Below are positions 36,944-46,856 of a stretch of 64,000 nt of DNA, one piece after another; positions within the stretch are counted from its first letter, which is position 1; each line of letters begins with the position of its first letter. Origin of the DNA: Gammaproteobacteria bacterium (lineage in GTDB: Bacteria; Pseudomonadota; Gammaproteobacteria; Steroidobacterales; XN24); contig JAHEFR010000008.1 of assembly GCA_024640085.1 (NCBI GenBank), positions 1 to 64,000 of the forward strand, in the 5' to 3' direction. The notes under the pieces were generated by a model, which did not search any database, was not told the origin of the DNA, and worked only from the letters and a program-made list of their open reading frames with translations. A program made the translations under genes and the position numbers.

Positions 36944-36982
36944 GCTTCGCCGAAGCGCGCAGCTAATAATGTGAACGTGTTC
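36944..36982. promoter_or_regulatory. Palindromes upstream of mnmG
   Basis: GCTTCG-C-CGAAGC (36944-36956), a TAATAAT (36963-36969) and GAACGTGTTC (36973-36982) lie in the 256-bp gap between the divergent GGEEF gene and mnmG. They may hold promoters and an operator for one or both genes. Nothing else is recognised in this gap. Confidence 0.35.
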
Positions 36983-37134
36983 GCATTCCACGGGGTCGAA
37001 ATACTCGATCGCCCCTAAAGTTGACGCAGGTCTCATCCCTCGGCGCCCAGGGTATGGAAAGCAAGGGCTCCCGCTGGTCGCTGGTTGGGCAGATGAATAG
37101 AATGTGCGCTTCCTCAGATTACTGCGGAATCCAG

Positions 37135-39045
37135 ATGCTTTACCCGGAAACCTTCGATGTCATCGTTGTCGGTGGCGGTCACGCCGGCACCGAGGCCGCT
37201 CTCGTGGCGGCGAGGGCCGGAGCGCGGACCCTGCTGTTGACCCACAGCGTCGATACGCTGGGGCAGATGAGCTGCAATCCGGCCATCGGGGGCATCGGCA
37301 AGGGGCATCTGGCGAGGGAAGTGGACGCTCTGGGCGGGGCCATGGCAGGCGCCGCAGATCGGGCGGGCATCCATTTTCGTACCCTGAATGCCCGCAAGGG
37401 GCCGGCAGTGCGGGCCACGCGCGCCCAGGCGGATCGCGTCCTCTACCGCCAGGCGATCCGCAGAGTCGTAGAGGATCAGCCGGGACTGCAGGTCTTCCAG
37501 CAGGAGGTCGAGGACCTGCTCCTGGAGGGCGACAGCGTTACCGGCGTGGTCACGCGGATGGGCGTGAGCTTCCGGTCACGATGCGTCGTGCTGACCGTGG
37601 GAACGTTCCTGGCCGGCCGCATTCACGTCGGCGAGGCCTCCCACGAGGGAGGCAGGGCGGGTGACCCACCTGCCAACCGGCTGGCGGCACGCCTGCGAGA
37701 GCTGGCGCCGAGGGTGGGGCGGCTCAAGACAGGGACACCGCCGCGGATCGATGGCCGCAGCATTGATTTCTCCACACTGGAGGAACAGCCGGGCGATGAG
37801 CCCCGGCCAGTGTTTTCGTTCATGGCCGACCGGTCATGGCACCCACGACAGGTGTCTTGCTTTATCGCCCAGACCAACGCCGGCACCCACGACATCATCC
37901 GGAGAGCCCTGCATCGGTCTCCTATGTACACGGGGGTGATCGAAGGCGTAGGGCCTCGTTACTGCCCCTCCGTAGAAGACAAGGTCGTCAGGTTCCCTGA
38001 GCGGGACACCCACCAGATCTTTGTGGAGCCCGAGGGGCTGGATACGCCGGAAATCTACCCGAACGGTATCTCGACCAGCCTCCCCTTCGACGTCCAGCTA
38101 GAGCTTGTCAGGAGTATCCGGGGATTCGAGCGCGCCCATATCACCCGGCCCGGTTACGCCATCGAATACGACTATTTCGATCCTCGCGACCTGCGCCACA
38201 GCTTGGAGAGCAGGCACCTGGAGAACCTGTTTCTTGCCGGGCAGATCAACGGCACCACCGGCTACGAGGAAGCGGCCGCCCAGGGAATCCTGGCGGGCAT
38301 CAATGCCGCCATGCGGGTCCAGGGCCGCGAGTCCTGGTGGCCGAGGCGGGACGAGGCCTATCTCGGGGTGCTTGTCGACGATCTCGTAACACGGGGCACC
38401 CTGGAGCCCTACCGCATGTTCACCAGCCGTGCAGAACATCGCCTGCTGCTGAGAGAAGACAACGCAGATCTGAGGCTGACCCCTGTCGGCCGGGACCTGG
38501 GCGTCATCGGCGACGACAGGTGGCGGCATTTCGAGAACAAGAGCCGTTCCATCATCGAGGAGCGCGCACGGCTCGAGCGGCTGATCATCCGGCCGACCGA
38601 TGTCCCCGACACCTGGGCCGGCAAGTCCTTCGGCCGCGCCCTGTCCAGGGAGTACAGCGCCATCGAATTGCTGCGCCGCCCGGAGGTCAGCTATGGGATG
38701 CTCGCAGCCGTCGAAGCGTTCGAGGATCCGGGCCTGGATGCTGCGGTCAGGGAACAGGTCGAAGTCCAGGCCAAGTACGACGGATACATCCGCCGTCAAC
38801 GGGAGGAGATCCAGCGTAGCCGCCGTTTCGAGGAGCAGATCCTGCCGAGGGAGTTCGACTACGCTGGCGTCCGGGGACTGTCCCACGAGGTATGCCAGAA
38901 ACTGCTGGAGAGCCGCCCCGGGACCCTGGGGCAGGCATCGCGGATCCCCGGCGTGACACCGGCGGCGGTGTCGCTACTGCTGGTTCACCTCAAGCGCAGA
39001 GGCTTGCTCGCCGAGGATAGGCTGTCGGAAGCGGGCGGCTCTTGA
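37135..39045 (+). CDS. mnmG: tRNA modification enzyme MnmG (GidA)
   Basis: 636 residues. FAD motif [21 protein letters not shown], family signature [27 protein letters not shown], and [16 protein letters not shown]. Works with MnmE in xm5U34 formation. The ATG at 37135 gives the family length. Its stop overlaps the TTG start of oppA. rsmG, its usual next gene, is 16 kb away. Confidence 0.97.
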   Translation: MLYPETFDVIVVGGGHAGTEAALVAARAGARTLLLTHSVDTLGQMSCNPAIGGIGKGHLAREVDALGGAMAGAADRAGIHFRTLNARKGPAVRATRAQADRVLYRQAIRRVVEDQPGLQVFQQEVEDLLLEGDSVTGVVTRMGVSFRSRCVVLTVGTFLAGRIHVGEASHEGGRAGDPPANRLAARLRELAPRVGRLKTGTPPRIDGRSIDFSTLEEQPGDEPRPVFSFMADRSWHPRQVSCFIAQTNAGTHDIIRRALHRSPMYTGVIEGVGPRYCPSVEDKVVRFPERDTHQIFVEPEGLDTPEIYPNGISTSLPFDVQLELVRSIRGFERAHITRPGYAIEYDYFDPRDLRHSLESRHLENLFLAGQINGTTGYEEAAAQGILAGINAAMRVQGRESWWPRRDEAYLGVLVDDLVTRGTLEPYRMFTSRAEHRLLLREDNADLRLTPVGRDLGVIGDDRWRHFENKSRSIIEERARLERLIIRPTDVPDTWAGKSFGRALSREYSAIELLRRPEVSYGMLAAVEAFEDPGLDAAVREQVEVQAKYDGYIRRQREEIQRSRRFEEQILPREFDYAGVRGLSHEVCQKLLESRPGTLGQASRIPGVTPAAVSLLLVHLKRRGLLAEDRLSEAGGS

Positions 39046-40667
39046 AATTCCCCGTCGCAGCGCTGTCGGTCCTGCTGCTGGCAGGGGCCTGCGGGCAGCA
39101 GGCGAACCCGGTCGGGGAGGCCGTCGATCGGCCGGCGTCCGAGACGACGCTACACCGCGGCAATGGCGTCGAGCCGGATTCAATGGATCCCCACAAGGGC
39201 GAGGGCACGTCGGGCGCCAACATCCTCCGGGACCTGTTCGATGGCCTGGTCGGGACGGCGCCGGACGGCGGACTTGAACCCGGCGCCGCCGAGTCCTGGG
39301 ATATCAGCGACGATCTCATGATCTACACGTTCCACTTGCGTCCTGACGGCCGCTGGTCCAACGGCGATCCGGTGACGGCTGAGGACTTCGTGTACGGACT
39401 GCGCCGGAGCGCCGATCCGGCGACCCTGTCGGAGTACTCCCAGGTACTGGCTCCGATCCTGAATGCCGAAGAGGTGATCCATGGAAGCCTGCCGCCGGAG
39501 TCCCTCGGGGTCGAGGCGGTGGACGACCAGACCCTGGTGATCCGCCTGAAGGGGCCCACGCCCTACTTCCTGGAATTGCTGACCCACGCCACCACCTACC
39601 CGGTGCACCGGACCTCTGTGGAGCGCTACGGTAATCGGTTTGCCAGGCCGGGGAACCTGATCTCCAACGGCGCCTACGTGCTCGACGAATGGGTGGTGCA
39701 GTCCCACATCCGCCTGGTCAAGAACCCCTACTATCACGGCGCAGACACCGTGCGCATCGAGAACGTGTATTACTATTCCATCGAGAATCCGTCGGTGGAG
39801 CTGAAGCGTTACCGGGCCGGCGAGCTGGACTGGACCGAGTCCGTCCCCCACCAGCAGCTCGACTGGATTCGCGAGAACATGCCGGAGGAGCTGCGGATCG
39901 CGCCTTATTTCGGCAGCTACTACTACGGTTTCAACGTTACCCGTCCGCCGTTCAAGGACCAGACCGGACTGCGTCGCGCACTGACCATGGTCGTCCGCAG
40001 GGACATCCTCACCGAGAAAGTCACAGGGGCAGGGGAGCTGCCGGCCGTCACGTATGTGCCCCCGGTAACCGGGTACGCAGCACCCTTGCCCGAATGGGCG
40101 ACCTGGTCCTGGGAGAAGCGCCTGGAGGAGGCCCGGCGGCTGTACGAGGAGGCCGGCTACAGCGAGGACAATCCGCTGGAGATCGAGATCCGTTACAACA
40201 CCAACGAGAATCACCGGCGCATCGCCCTGGCCCTGTCGGCCATGTGGAAGCAGGCGCTGGGGGTGCGCTGCAGGCTCCTCAACGAGGAATTCAAGGTCTT
40301 CCTGGAGACGCGCAAGTCCAAGGCGGTGACCGAACTGTTCAGGGCCGCATGGATCGGTGACTACCAGGACCCCTTCAGTTTCCTCGAGATCATGCACTCG
40401 ACTCACGGCCAGAACGACGTGGGCTACGCCAATCCCTTGTACGATGCCCTGATCGAGGGCTCGATGGTGGAGACCGATCCGGCCACGCGCATGCAGATGC
40501 TGCAGGACGCGGAACGGATCCTCCTCGAGGACCAGCCCGTGGTCCCGCTGTTTTTCTATGTGAACCGCCGGGTAATCAAACCCTGGGTGAAGGGCTGGGA
40601 CGACAGCTTGCTGGACTATCATCCGACCCGGCACATGTACATCGATCGCCCGGCGGCGGGCCGCTGA
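39042..40667 (+). CDS. oppA: Oligopeptide ABC transporter substrate-binding protein
   Basis: 541 residues from a TTG overlapping the mnmG stop. A lipoprotein-like signal ([16 protein letters not shown]; Cys17) suggests lipid anchoring, though the lipobox has Ala at -1. SBP family 5 features: [51 protein letters not shown]. Resembles OppA/MppA. It captures peptides in the periplasm for OppBCDF. A long antisense frame (39180-40832) is a shadow. Confidence 0.93.
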   Translation: MKFPVAALSVLLLAGACGQQANPVGEAVDRPASETTLHRGNGVEPDSMDPHKGEGTSGANILRDLFDGLVGTAPDGGLEPGAAESWDISDDLMIYTFHLRPDGRWSNGDPVTAEDFVYGLRRSADPATLSEYSQVLAPILNAEEVIHGSLPPESLGVEAVDDQTLVIRLKGPTPYFLELLTHATTYPVHRTSVERYGNRFARPGNLISNGAYVLDEWVVQSHIRLVKNPYYHGADTVRIENVYYYSIENPSVELKRYRAGELDWTESVPHQQLDWIRENMPEELRIAPYFGSYYYGFNVTRPPFKDQTGLRRALTMVVRRDILTEKVTGAGELPAVTYVPPVTGYAAPLPEWATWSWEKRLEEARRLYEEAGYSEDNPLEIEIRYNTNENHRRIALALSAMWKQALGVRCRLLNEEFKVFLETRKSKAVTELFRAAWIGDYQDPFSFLEIMHSTHGQNDVGYANPLYDALIEGSMVETDPATRMQMLQDAERILLEDQPVVPLFFYVNRRVIKPWVKGWDDSLLDYHPTRHMYIDRPAAGR

Positions 40668-40816
40668 TCGCTCTCTGCCCACAGGACGCCGGGCGCCGAC
40701 CACGATCATGCTGCGGGGCCGGGCGCGCCGGCGGCGGCTATGCTGCTCGTCAAACAGCGGGCGATTGGTTATCGTCCATCGAACTCCAGGTCTAGCGAGG
40801 GATACCGGGCGGCACA
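40668..40816. other. oppA-oppB gap
   Basis: 149 bp inside the opp cluster. Contains GC-rich partly palindromic sequence (GCCGGGCGCGCCGGC near 40717-40735) but no terminator with a T-tract and no clear promoter. Confidence 0.3.
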
Positions 40817-41737
40817 ATGCTGGCATACGCATTCAAGCGATTCATCGGCGCCCTGCCCACGCTGTTCGTGCTGATCGCGTTGGCGTTCTTCATGATCCGC
40901 GCAGCGCCCGGGGGGCCCTTCGATGCCGAACGCGCCCTGCCAGCCGAGATCGAGGCTAACCTCCGCGCCGCCTATCATCTGGACGAACCGCTGGTGCAGC
41001 AATTCGGACGCTACCTGGCGGATCTCGTCCGAGGCGATTTCGGACCGTCGTTCCAGTACAAGGACTACACCGTTACGGAACTGATCATGACCGGCTTCCC
41101 GGTCTCGTTGAGACTGGGAGGCCTGGCCATGGCGCTGGCTGTCGTCGTCGGCGTGGCCGTCGGCTCCCTGGCGGCGCTACGTCAGAATTCATGGATCGAT
41201 CACGCGGTCATGTCGGTATCGATGACAGGCATATCGATCCCGAATTTCGTGATGGCACCCATATTGATCCTGGTGTTCGCCATCTTGCTGGGGTGGCTGC
41301 CCGCCGGCGGCCTCGGCGACGGGTCCCCGCAGAATCTCGTTCTGCCCGTGATCTCACTGGCGCTGCCCCAGATCGCATATATTTCCCGCCTCACCCGGGG
41401 GAGCATGATCGAGGTTCTGCGCAGCAATTTCGTGCGCACCGCGCGGGCCAAGGGTCTCTCCGAACGCACCGTCATCGTCCGCCACGCCCTGAAGCCGGCG
41501 CTGCTGCCGGTGATCTCCTATCTCGGCCCGACGACGGCGGCTCTGGTGACCGGATCGGTGGTTATCGAGCAGATCTTCGGCGTGCCTGGCCTCGGCAGGT
41601 ATTTCGTCCAGGGGGCGCTGAATCGGGATTACACCCTTGTCATGGGGGTGATCGTCTTCTACGGCGTACTGATCGTGGTCTTCAATCTGCTGGTGGACCT
41701 GATGTACGCGCTGCTGGACCCCAGGGTGAAGTACTGA
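40817..41737 (+). CDS. oppB: Oligopeptide ABC transporter permease OppB
   Basis: 306 residues. Six membrane helices. It shows the N-terminal FKRFIGALPTLFVLIALAFF, the RAAPGGPFD loop typical of OppB, and the EAA motif ARAKGLSERTVIVRHALKPA that contacts the ATPases. Its stop overlaps oppC (ATGA). Confidence 0.95.
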   Translation: MLAYAFKRFIGALPTLFVLIALAFFMIRAAPGGPFDAERALPAEIEANLRAAYHLDEPLVQQFGRYLADLVRGDFGPSFQYKDYTVTELIMTGFPVSLRLGGLAMALAVVVGVAVGSLAALRQNSWIDHAVMSVSMTGISIPNFVMAPILILVFAILLGWLPAGGLGDGSPQNLVLPVISLALPQIAYISRLTRGSMIEVLRSNFVRTARAKGLSERTVIVRHALKPALLPVISYLGPTTAALVTGSVVIEQIFGVPGLGRYFVQGALNRDYTLVMGVIVFYGVLIVVFNLLVDLMYALLDPRVKY

Positions 41738-42627
41738 TGAGCACTGCCGCGGAAACGATTACCGGTGCACCGGCCGAGAAGGGCAGGAGCCTCTGGATCG
41801 ACGCCGGACTGCGGCTGAAGAGGAACCGGGCCGCCGTCACCGCTGCCGTCATCCTTGCGTTCATGACAGTGCTCGTCGTGGTCGGTCCGTGGTTCAGCCC
41901 CTACGAATATGATTTCACCGACTGGGACAGGATCCTGATCCCGCCGGATATCGCCAGCGGCCACCTGTTTGGCACCGACGGCATCGGCAGGGACATCTTT
42001 GTGCGCACGCTTTTCGGCGGGCGTATTTCCCTGGTCGTCGGCCTGGTGGCGACGATCGTCAGCCTGGTGATCGGTATCGCCTACGGAGCTACCGCCGGCT
42101 ATCTGGGAGGGCGTGTCGACCACATCATGATGCGCATCGTCGACATCCTGTATGCCATGCCCTTCATGTTCTTCGTCATCCTGCTGATGGTCCTGTTCGG
42201 CCGCAATATCGTGCTGATCTTCGTCGCCATCGGGGCCATCAACTGGCTGGATATGGCGCGTATCGTCCGGGGGCAGACTCTGAGTCTCAAACGCAAGGAA
42301 TTCGTCGAGGCGGCAGAGGCTCTGGGGGTGAGGCCGTTCAGGATCATCCGCCGCCATATCGTCCCGAATCTCCTCGGGGTCGTGGTTGTTTACGTCACCC
42401 TGACCATCCCCCAGGTGATCTTGGTGGAATCGTTCCTCAGCTTCCTCGGGCTGGGGGTCCAGGAGCCCATGACGTCCTGGGGGGCGCTGGTCAACGAAGG
42501 CGCCCAGGAGATGGAGAGCGCCCCGTGGACCCTGGTGTTCCCCGCCGTATTCCTTGCCACCACCCTGTTTTGCTTCAATTTCATCGGCGACGGGTTGCGG
42601 GATGCGCTCGACCCCAAGGATCGGTAA
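41737..42627 (+). CDS. oppC: Oligopeptide ABC transporter permease OppC
   Basis: 296 residues. Soluble N-terminus, then helices beginning at NRAAVTAAVILAFM. Conserved FGTDGIGRDIFVRTLFGGRISL, and EAA motif EAAEALGVRPFRIIRRHIVPN. Pairs with OppB to form the channel. Ends in ALDPKDR, typical of the family. Confidence 0.95.
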   Translation: MSTAAETITGAPAEKGRSLWIDAGLRLKRNRAAVTAAVILAFMTVLVVVGPWFSPYEYDFTDWDRILIPPDIASGHLFGTDGIGRDIFVRTLFGGRISLVVGLVATIVSLVIGIAYGATAGYLGGRVDHIMMRIVDILYAMPFMFFVILLMVLFGRNIVLIFVAIGAINWLDMARIVRGQTLSLKRKEFVEAAEALGVRPFRIIRRHIVPNLLGVVVVYVTLTIPQVILVESFLSFLGLGVQEPMTSWGALVNEGAQEMESAPWTLVFPAVFLATTLFCFNFIGDGLRDALDPKDR

Positions 42628-42826
42628 GCCTGTGAACCCCGCCCAATTGGCCAATGGCTGGCAGGTCCTTCACTGACATGCAGGAGAAATGGACAGACGT
42701 GAAATGCCCTGAGACCCTGGTGCCACGATTCCGCCGTTGGCCTATCCCGGTTCGGACGGTTTCTCGCTCGCCATGCCGGCTCCGAATTCTGCGGACACCT
42801 GGGCTGGCGGTGAGTCTTACGGCCTG
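42628..42826. other. oppC-oppD gap
   Basis: 199 bp that interrupts an otherwise overlapping cluster. It contains overlapping palindromes CCAATTGG and TTGGCCAA (about 42643-42652) and a short 7-codon frame (MDRREMP) after CAGGAGAA, whose spacing is too tight for good initiation. No terminator recognised. Confidence 0.3.
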
Positions 42827-43792
42827 ATGTCTCTTCTTGACGTCCATGATCTGAAGGTGTCGTTCGAGACCAACGATGGCCTGCTGCCGGCGGTGCAGGG
42901 CGTGAGCTTTGCCCTGGAAGAGGGCGAGGCCCTCGGTATCGTCGGCGAGTCGGGATCCGGCAAGAGCCAGACGGTCCTTGCGCTGATGGGTCTGCTGGCG
43001 GACAACGGCGTGGCCTCGGGCAAGGCCGAGTTCGAGGGGCAGGACCTGCTCGGGCTGAGTCCAGCCCGGCTCAACCGCGTCCGGGGCGAGAAGATCTCGA
43101 TGATATTCCAGGATCCGATGACCTCGCTCAACCCCTACCTCACCGTCGCCAGCCAGATGACCGAAGTGCTGACGCTGCACAAGGATATGACCCGACGGGA
43201 GGCCCGGCAGGAAGCCGTGCGCATGCTCGACGCCGTACATATCCCGGACGCGTCGAGTCGACTGGATCGCTATCCCCACGAGTTTTCCGGGGGCATGCGT
43301 CAGCGGGTGATGATCGCCATGTCACTGCTGTGCCGACCCCAGATCCTCATCGCCGACGAGCCCACTACCGCCCTGGACGTCACCGTCCAGGCCCAGATCC
43401 TGCGCTTGCTCGACGAGATTCGGAGGGAGTTCCGCACCGCAGTGATCTTGATCACCCACGACCTGGGCGTGGTGGCGGAGGTCTGCGATCGGGTCATCGT
43501 GATGTATGGCGGCCGCGTCATGGAGAGCGGCAGCCTGCACCATATATTCCAGGGCAGTCGTCATCCTTATACGCGGGGGCTGCTGGCGTCGGTCCCCCGA
43601 CTCGACCAGGAGCGGGGCGGCCGGCTACAGGGTATCCCGGGGGCGCCGCCGAGTCTGAGCAGGCCCCCGACCGGCTGCCCGTTCGAGGCGCGGTGTGCCT
43701 ATCGGCTCGACCGATGCACCAGTGTGCCGCCTCCGCTCAAGGAGCGGGACCGCGGCCACCGGGTGGCTTGCTACGCGGAGCTGATCCTGTGA
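42827..43792 (+). CDS. oppD: Oligopeptide ABC transporter ATP-binding protein OppD
   Basis: 321 residues. Walker A GESGSGKSQT, signature HEFSGGMRQRVMIAMSL, Walker B ILIADEPTTALDV, and H-loop ITHDLGVVAE. The C-terminal oligopeptide region GCPFEARCAYRLDRC has the four Cys found in Opp/Dpp ATPases, which can hold an iron-sulfur cluster. The ATG at 42827 is chosen by homology over 42737. GTGA overlap with oppF. Confidence 0.95.
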   Translation: MSLLDVHDLKVSFETNDGLLPAVQGVSFALEEGEALGIVGESGSGKSQTVLALMGLLADNGVASGKAEFEGQDLLGLSPARLNRVRGEKISMIFQDPMTSLNPYLTVASQMTEVLTLHKDMTRREARQEAVRMLDAVHIPDASSRLDRYPHEFSGGMRQRVMIAMSLLCRPQILIADEPTTALDVTVQAQILRLLDEIRREFRTAVILITHDLGVVAEVCDRVIVMYGGRVMESGSLHHIFQGSRHPYTRGLLASVPRLDQERGGRLQGIPGAPPSLSRPPTGCPFEARCAYRLDRCTSVPPPLKERDRGHRVACYAELIL

Positions 43793-44781
43793 ATGCGCCG
43801 CTGCTCTCGGTTCGCGACGTGGCGGTGGAGTTCCGCATTCCCGAGGGCGTTTTCCGCCGCTCGCGGGTGCTCCGGGCCGTGGATGGTGTGAGCTTCGACC
43901 TGGCTCGCGGAGAGACCCTCGGGGTGGTCGGCGAATCGGGCTGCGGCAAGTCCACTCTCGCCAGAGCCATCCTGGGCCTGGTCCCCCTGGCCCGGGGCAT
44001 CATGACGCTCGACGGCCAGTCGCTCGACTCCGGTAACGGTGAGCGCTGGTGGCGAAAGGATATCCAGGTCATCTTCCAGGACCCTCTGGCCTCCCTGAAT
44101 CCGCGGATGACAGTGGGCGAGATCGTCGCCGAGCCCCTCGAGACCTTGATGCCTGAGCTGTCCCGCAGGGAAATGGAGACCCGCGTCATCTCAATGATGG
44201 AGCGGGTCGGCCTCTCGTCCACGCAAGTCAACCGTTATCCCCACGAATTCTCGGGTGGTCAGTGTCAGCGTATCGGCATCGCTCGGGCACTGGTGTCGGA
44301 ACCCCGGGTGGTCCTCTGCGACGAGCCGGTGAGCGCCCTCGACGTGTCCATCCAGGCACAGATCGTCAACCTGTTGACGGATCTGCAGAAGGAGATGGGG
44401 CTGGCCCTGCTGTTCATCGCTCACGACCTGGCCGTGGTCCGCCACATCAGCCACCGGGTGATGGTGATGTACCTGGGACAGGTGGCGGAGACCACCGATG
44501 CGGACACCCTCTATCGCCGGCCCCTGCACCCGTATACACGGGCGCTCATGGCCGCCGTGCCGGTGCCGGACCCGGGCAGGCGAGCGAGGGACGTGGAGAT
44601 CGTCCGCGGCGACGTGCCGTCCCTGCTGGCGCCCCCGAGCGGGTGCCCGTTCCGGACCCGTTGTCCTCTGGCGGTCGCACGTTGCGCCGCCGAGGCGCCG
44701 GCGTTGCGAATGGTCGGCAAGACGGCGGTAGCCTGTCATCTAGTAGACGGCGCCGACGCCGGATCGGCGGCATCTGCATAG
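43789..44781 (+). CDS. oppF: Oligopeptide ABC transporter ATP-binding protein OppF
   Basis: 330 residues from a GTG overlapping the oppD stop. Walker A GESGCGKSTLARA, signature HEFSGGQCQRIGIARAL, Walker B VVLCDEPVSALDV, H-loop FIAHDLAVVRH. C-terminal GCPFRTRCPLAVARC Cys-rich motif as in OppD. With OppD powers peptide import. Confidence 0.95.
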   Translation: MNAPLLSVRDVAVEFRIPEGVFRRSRVLRAVDGVSFDLARGETLGVVGESGCGKSTLARAILGLVPLARGIMTLDGQSLDSGNGERWWRKDIQVIFQDPLASLNPRMTVGEIVAEPLETLMPELSRREMETRVISMMERVGLSSTQVNRYPHEFSGGQCQRIGIARALVSEPRVVLCDEPVSALDVSIQAQIVNLLTDLQKEMGLALLFIAHDLAVVRHISHRVMVMYLGQVAETTDADTLYRRPLHPYTRALMAAVPVPDPGRRARDVEIVRGDVPSLLAPPSGCPFRTRCPLAVARCAAEAPALRMVGKTAVACHLVDGADAGSAASA

Positions 44782-44847
44782 ACGGCCGGCTCCGCCGGCC
44801 CGGCGACCGGTCCGTATAGCGAAACGGTACAGAGGAGTCCGCGACCC

Positions 44848-45390
44848 ATGGCCCAGTTCACCGACCTTCCTGTCGACGCCCTCGATGGCACCCCCGACAT
44901 GCTCGGACCCTTGGCCGGCAAGGTGATCCTTGCGGTCAATGTGGCCAGCGAATGCGGGCTGACGCCACAGTACGACGGCCTCGAGAAACTGTACGAGGAA
45001 CTCGCCCGCCACGGCTTTACCGTCGTCGGGTTCCCCTGCAACCAGTTCGGTGGCCAGGAGCCGGGGTCGCCCGACCAGATCCGCGATTTCTGTACCACCC
45101 GCTACGGCGTGACCTTCCCCCTCAGCGCCAAGCTGGAGGTCAACGGAGAGGGCCGGCACCCTGTATACGACTGGCTGACCGACCCGGACTACGGTTTCCC
45201 TGGCGACATTTCCTGGAACTTCGAGAAATTCCTCATCGGCCGGGACGGCCGCCCCCGAGGGCGCTATCCACCGGAAACTCGCCCCGAGGATCCGGTGCTG
45301 CTCCAGGACATCTCCGAGGCCCTGGAAGAAGACCGCCCGGCCGGCGAGATGACAGATCCTAGGGCAGGACCAGATCGAAGCTCGCTGTAA
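44848..45390 (+). CDS. Glutathione peroxidase
   Basis: 180 residues. NVASECGLTPQYDGLEKLY with peroxidatic Cys36 (cysteine, not selenocysteine), FPCNQFGGQEPGS with the second motif Cys and Gln, and the Trp-Asn motif SWNFEKFLI complete the catalytic set. It reduces peroxides in the cytoplasm, with thioredoxin or glutathione. Its 3' end overlaps the convergent SIMPL gene by 32 bp, and the last ~15 residues are encoded in the overlap. Confidence 0.95.
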   Translation: MAQFTDLPVDALDGTPDMLGPLAGKVILAVNVASECGLTPQYDGLEKLYEELARHGFTVVGFPCNQFGGQEPGSPDQIRDFCTTRYGVTFPLSAKLEVNGEGRHPVYDWLTDPDYGFPGDISWNFEKFLIGRDGRPRGRYPPETRPEDPVLLQDISEALEEDRPAGEMTDPRAGPDRSSL

Positions 45391-46066
45391 CCGAACCGGC
45401 CACGGTGATCTGCCCGGCCTGATAAGTCTCCGCGCCGGAATCGGCCTCGGCGGCCAGCATGCCGCGAGCCAGGGGCATGGGCGGGCGGAAGGAGGCTGAT
45501 GCCTGCAGTGTCCGCACCTCGCCAAGACTTGCCCCCAGGGCCTCGGCCAGGGCCCGGGCCCGGTCTCGGGCGTCACGAGCCGCCTCCGCCAGGGCTTGCC
45601 GCTCCAGCTCGGTGCGGCGGCTGGTATCAAGCATCGGCGGGTCTACCTGGTTGACGCCCAGCTCGAGGGCCGATTCCGTGAGCTGGCCAAGCCACTCCAG
45701 GTCCGTCAGCTCCGTCACCAGTTCCCGGGTCACCATGTAACCCAGCAGACGCCGCTCCCGCGTCTGGGGGTTCCAGTCGTAATCCGGGCGCACGATGGCC
45801 GCGGCGGTGGAAACCCGATCGTCGGGGATCTTGAGGCTGCGAGTCAGCTTGAGGAAGCGTGCCACGGTGTCCGAGACCTGGTCCCGGGCAGCCTGGACAG
45901 AATCCGCGCGGGCCTCGATCCCCATCCTGAGGGTCGCCTTGTCCGGCGGGGTGACGATCTCGGCACGGCCGTCGACACTGACCGTACGGGCCTCGTCGGC
46001 GACGGCGATTCCCGGGGCGACGAAAATCAACAACGACATTAACGACAGTAATGTGAGGGTTCGCAT
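45359..46066 (-). CDS. SIMPL-domain (DUF541) periplasmic protein
   Basis: 235 residues. Signal peptide (TLLSLMSLLIFVAPGIAVA), then ARTVSVDGRAEIVTPPDKAT, LKIPDDRVSTAAAIVRPDY, AARDARDRARALAEALGASLG and VAGSVTASFDL, which identify SIMPL/DUF541. Ribosome site CAGGAG before the ATG at 46066. Role uncertain; E. coli YggE has been linked to oxidative stress. Confidence 0.9.
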   Translation of the reverse strand: MRTLTLLSLMSLLIFVAPGIAVADEARTVSVDGRAEIVTPPDKATLRMGIEARADSVQAARDQVSDTVARFLKLTRSLKIPDDRVSTAAAIVRPDYDWNPQTRERRLLGYMVTRELVTELTDLEWLGQLTESALELGVNQVDPPMLDTSRRTELERQALAEAARDARDRARALAEALGASLGEVRTLQASASFRPPMPLARGMLAAEADSGAETYQAGQITVAGSVTASFDLVLP

Positions 46067-46181
46067 GGGGGCACTCCTGGTGACCGGTCGGCAGGACCGG
46101 CGATGTGGCATTATCCAGACGCTGTGATTACCATAACGGCCTTCGTTTGACACCCCGCGCCCGCGGGATGCGAGAGGATTC

Positions 46182-46520
46182 ATGTCGATCAAGCGTACAG
46201 CCATCATCGGCGCGGTATTCGCCTTGGCCGTCTCGGGCATCGCCCTGGGCGAGGGCGATGCGGCCGTCGGCCGCGTCAAGGCCGACACCTGTCTGGGGTG
46301 CCATGGAATCCCGAACTACAAGAACGTTTACCCGACCTACCGGGTGCCGAAGCTTTGCGGCCAGCACGACCAGTACATCCTTGACGCATTGACTGCCTAC
46401 GCCAGCGGAGATCGCCCCCACGGGACCATGCACGCCCAGGCGGCCAGCCTGAGCGACGCCGACCGTATGGATATCGCGGCTTTCTTCGCCGACCCCGCTG
46501 CCTGCGGGAAGGGACATTGA
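46182..46520 (+). CDS. Periplasmic monoheme cytochrome c (c4-like half, A)
   Basis: 112 residues. Signal peptide (IIGAVFALAVSGIALG). Heme motif CLGCH (about residues 37-41). The later HGTMHAQAASLSDADRMDIAAFF matches the cytochrome c4/c553 fold with Met as likely sixth ligand. Two extra Cys (KLCGQH, PAACGKG) might form a disulfide. It ends one base before the second cytochrome gene. Confidence 0.88.
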   Translation: MSIKRTAIIGAVFALAVSGIALGEGDAAVGRVKADTCLGCHGIPNYKNVYPTYRVPKLCGQHDQYILDALTAYASGDRPHGTMHAQAASLSDADRMDIAAFFADPAACGKGH

Positions 46521-46521
46521 C

Positions 46522-46851
46522 ATGAAGAACTTCGTCATCTCCTGCATTCTGACAGTCGGTTTTGTCAGCGGTTCGGCACTCGCCGGTGGCGGCGATCCCG
46601 TCATCGGCAAAACCAAGGCCGCGCCCTGCGCCGCCTGCCATGGCCAGGACGGCAAGGGCATCGCACCGAATTACCCGGTGCTCGCGGGCCAGCACGCGGA
46701 CTACCTGACCCACGCGTTGAAGCAGTATCGGAGCGGCGAACGGAAGAACGCGATCATGGCCGGTTTTGCCGGGGCCCTTAGCGATGATGATATCGAGGAC
46801 CTTGCCGCCTGGTTCGGCAGCCTCGAGGGCCTGATTACCGCCGAGCGGTAG
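46522..46851 (+). CDS. Periplasmic monoheme cytochrome c (c4-like half, B)
   Basis: 109 residues. Signal peptide (FVISCILTVGFVSGSALA). Heme motif CAACHGQDGKG, then PVLAGQHADYLTHALKQYRSG and IMAGFAGALSDDDIEDLAAWF. The same layout as gene A and as each half of diheme cytochrome c4, so A and B look like a c4 split in two or a tandem pair. Probably an electron carrier to terminal oxidases. Ends 5 bp before the convergent photolyase. Confidence 0.9.
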   Translation: MKNFVISCILTVGFVSGSALAGGGDPVIGKTKAAPCAACHGQDGKGIAPNYPVLAGQHADYLTHALKQYRSGERKNAIMAGFAGALSDDDIEDLAAWFGSLEGLITAER

Positions 46852-46856
46852 CCTCC

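Noticed and set aside
36973-36982. GAACGTGTTC palindrome as a LexA box
   Set aside because: Gram-positive LexA sites need GAAC-N4-GTTC; here the spacer is 2 bases, and gammaproteobacterial LexA uses a different motif.
39180-40832. Antisense 550-residue frame opposite oppA
   Set aside because: Same reason: mirror of codon bias, no recognisable domain, and oppA is a clear substrate-binding protein.
41659-42654. Antisense 331-residue frame opposite oppC
   Set aside because: Very acidic His/Asp-rich composition typical of a shadow frame of a membrane protein gene.
42681-42710. Seven-codon frame MDRREMP in the oppC-oppD gap as a leader peptide
   Set aside because: Ribosome site is only two bases from the ATG and no hairpin or codon pattern supports attenuation.
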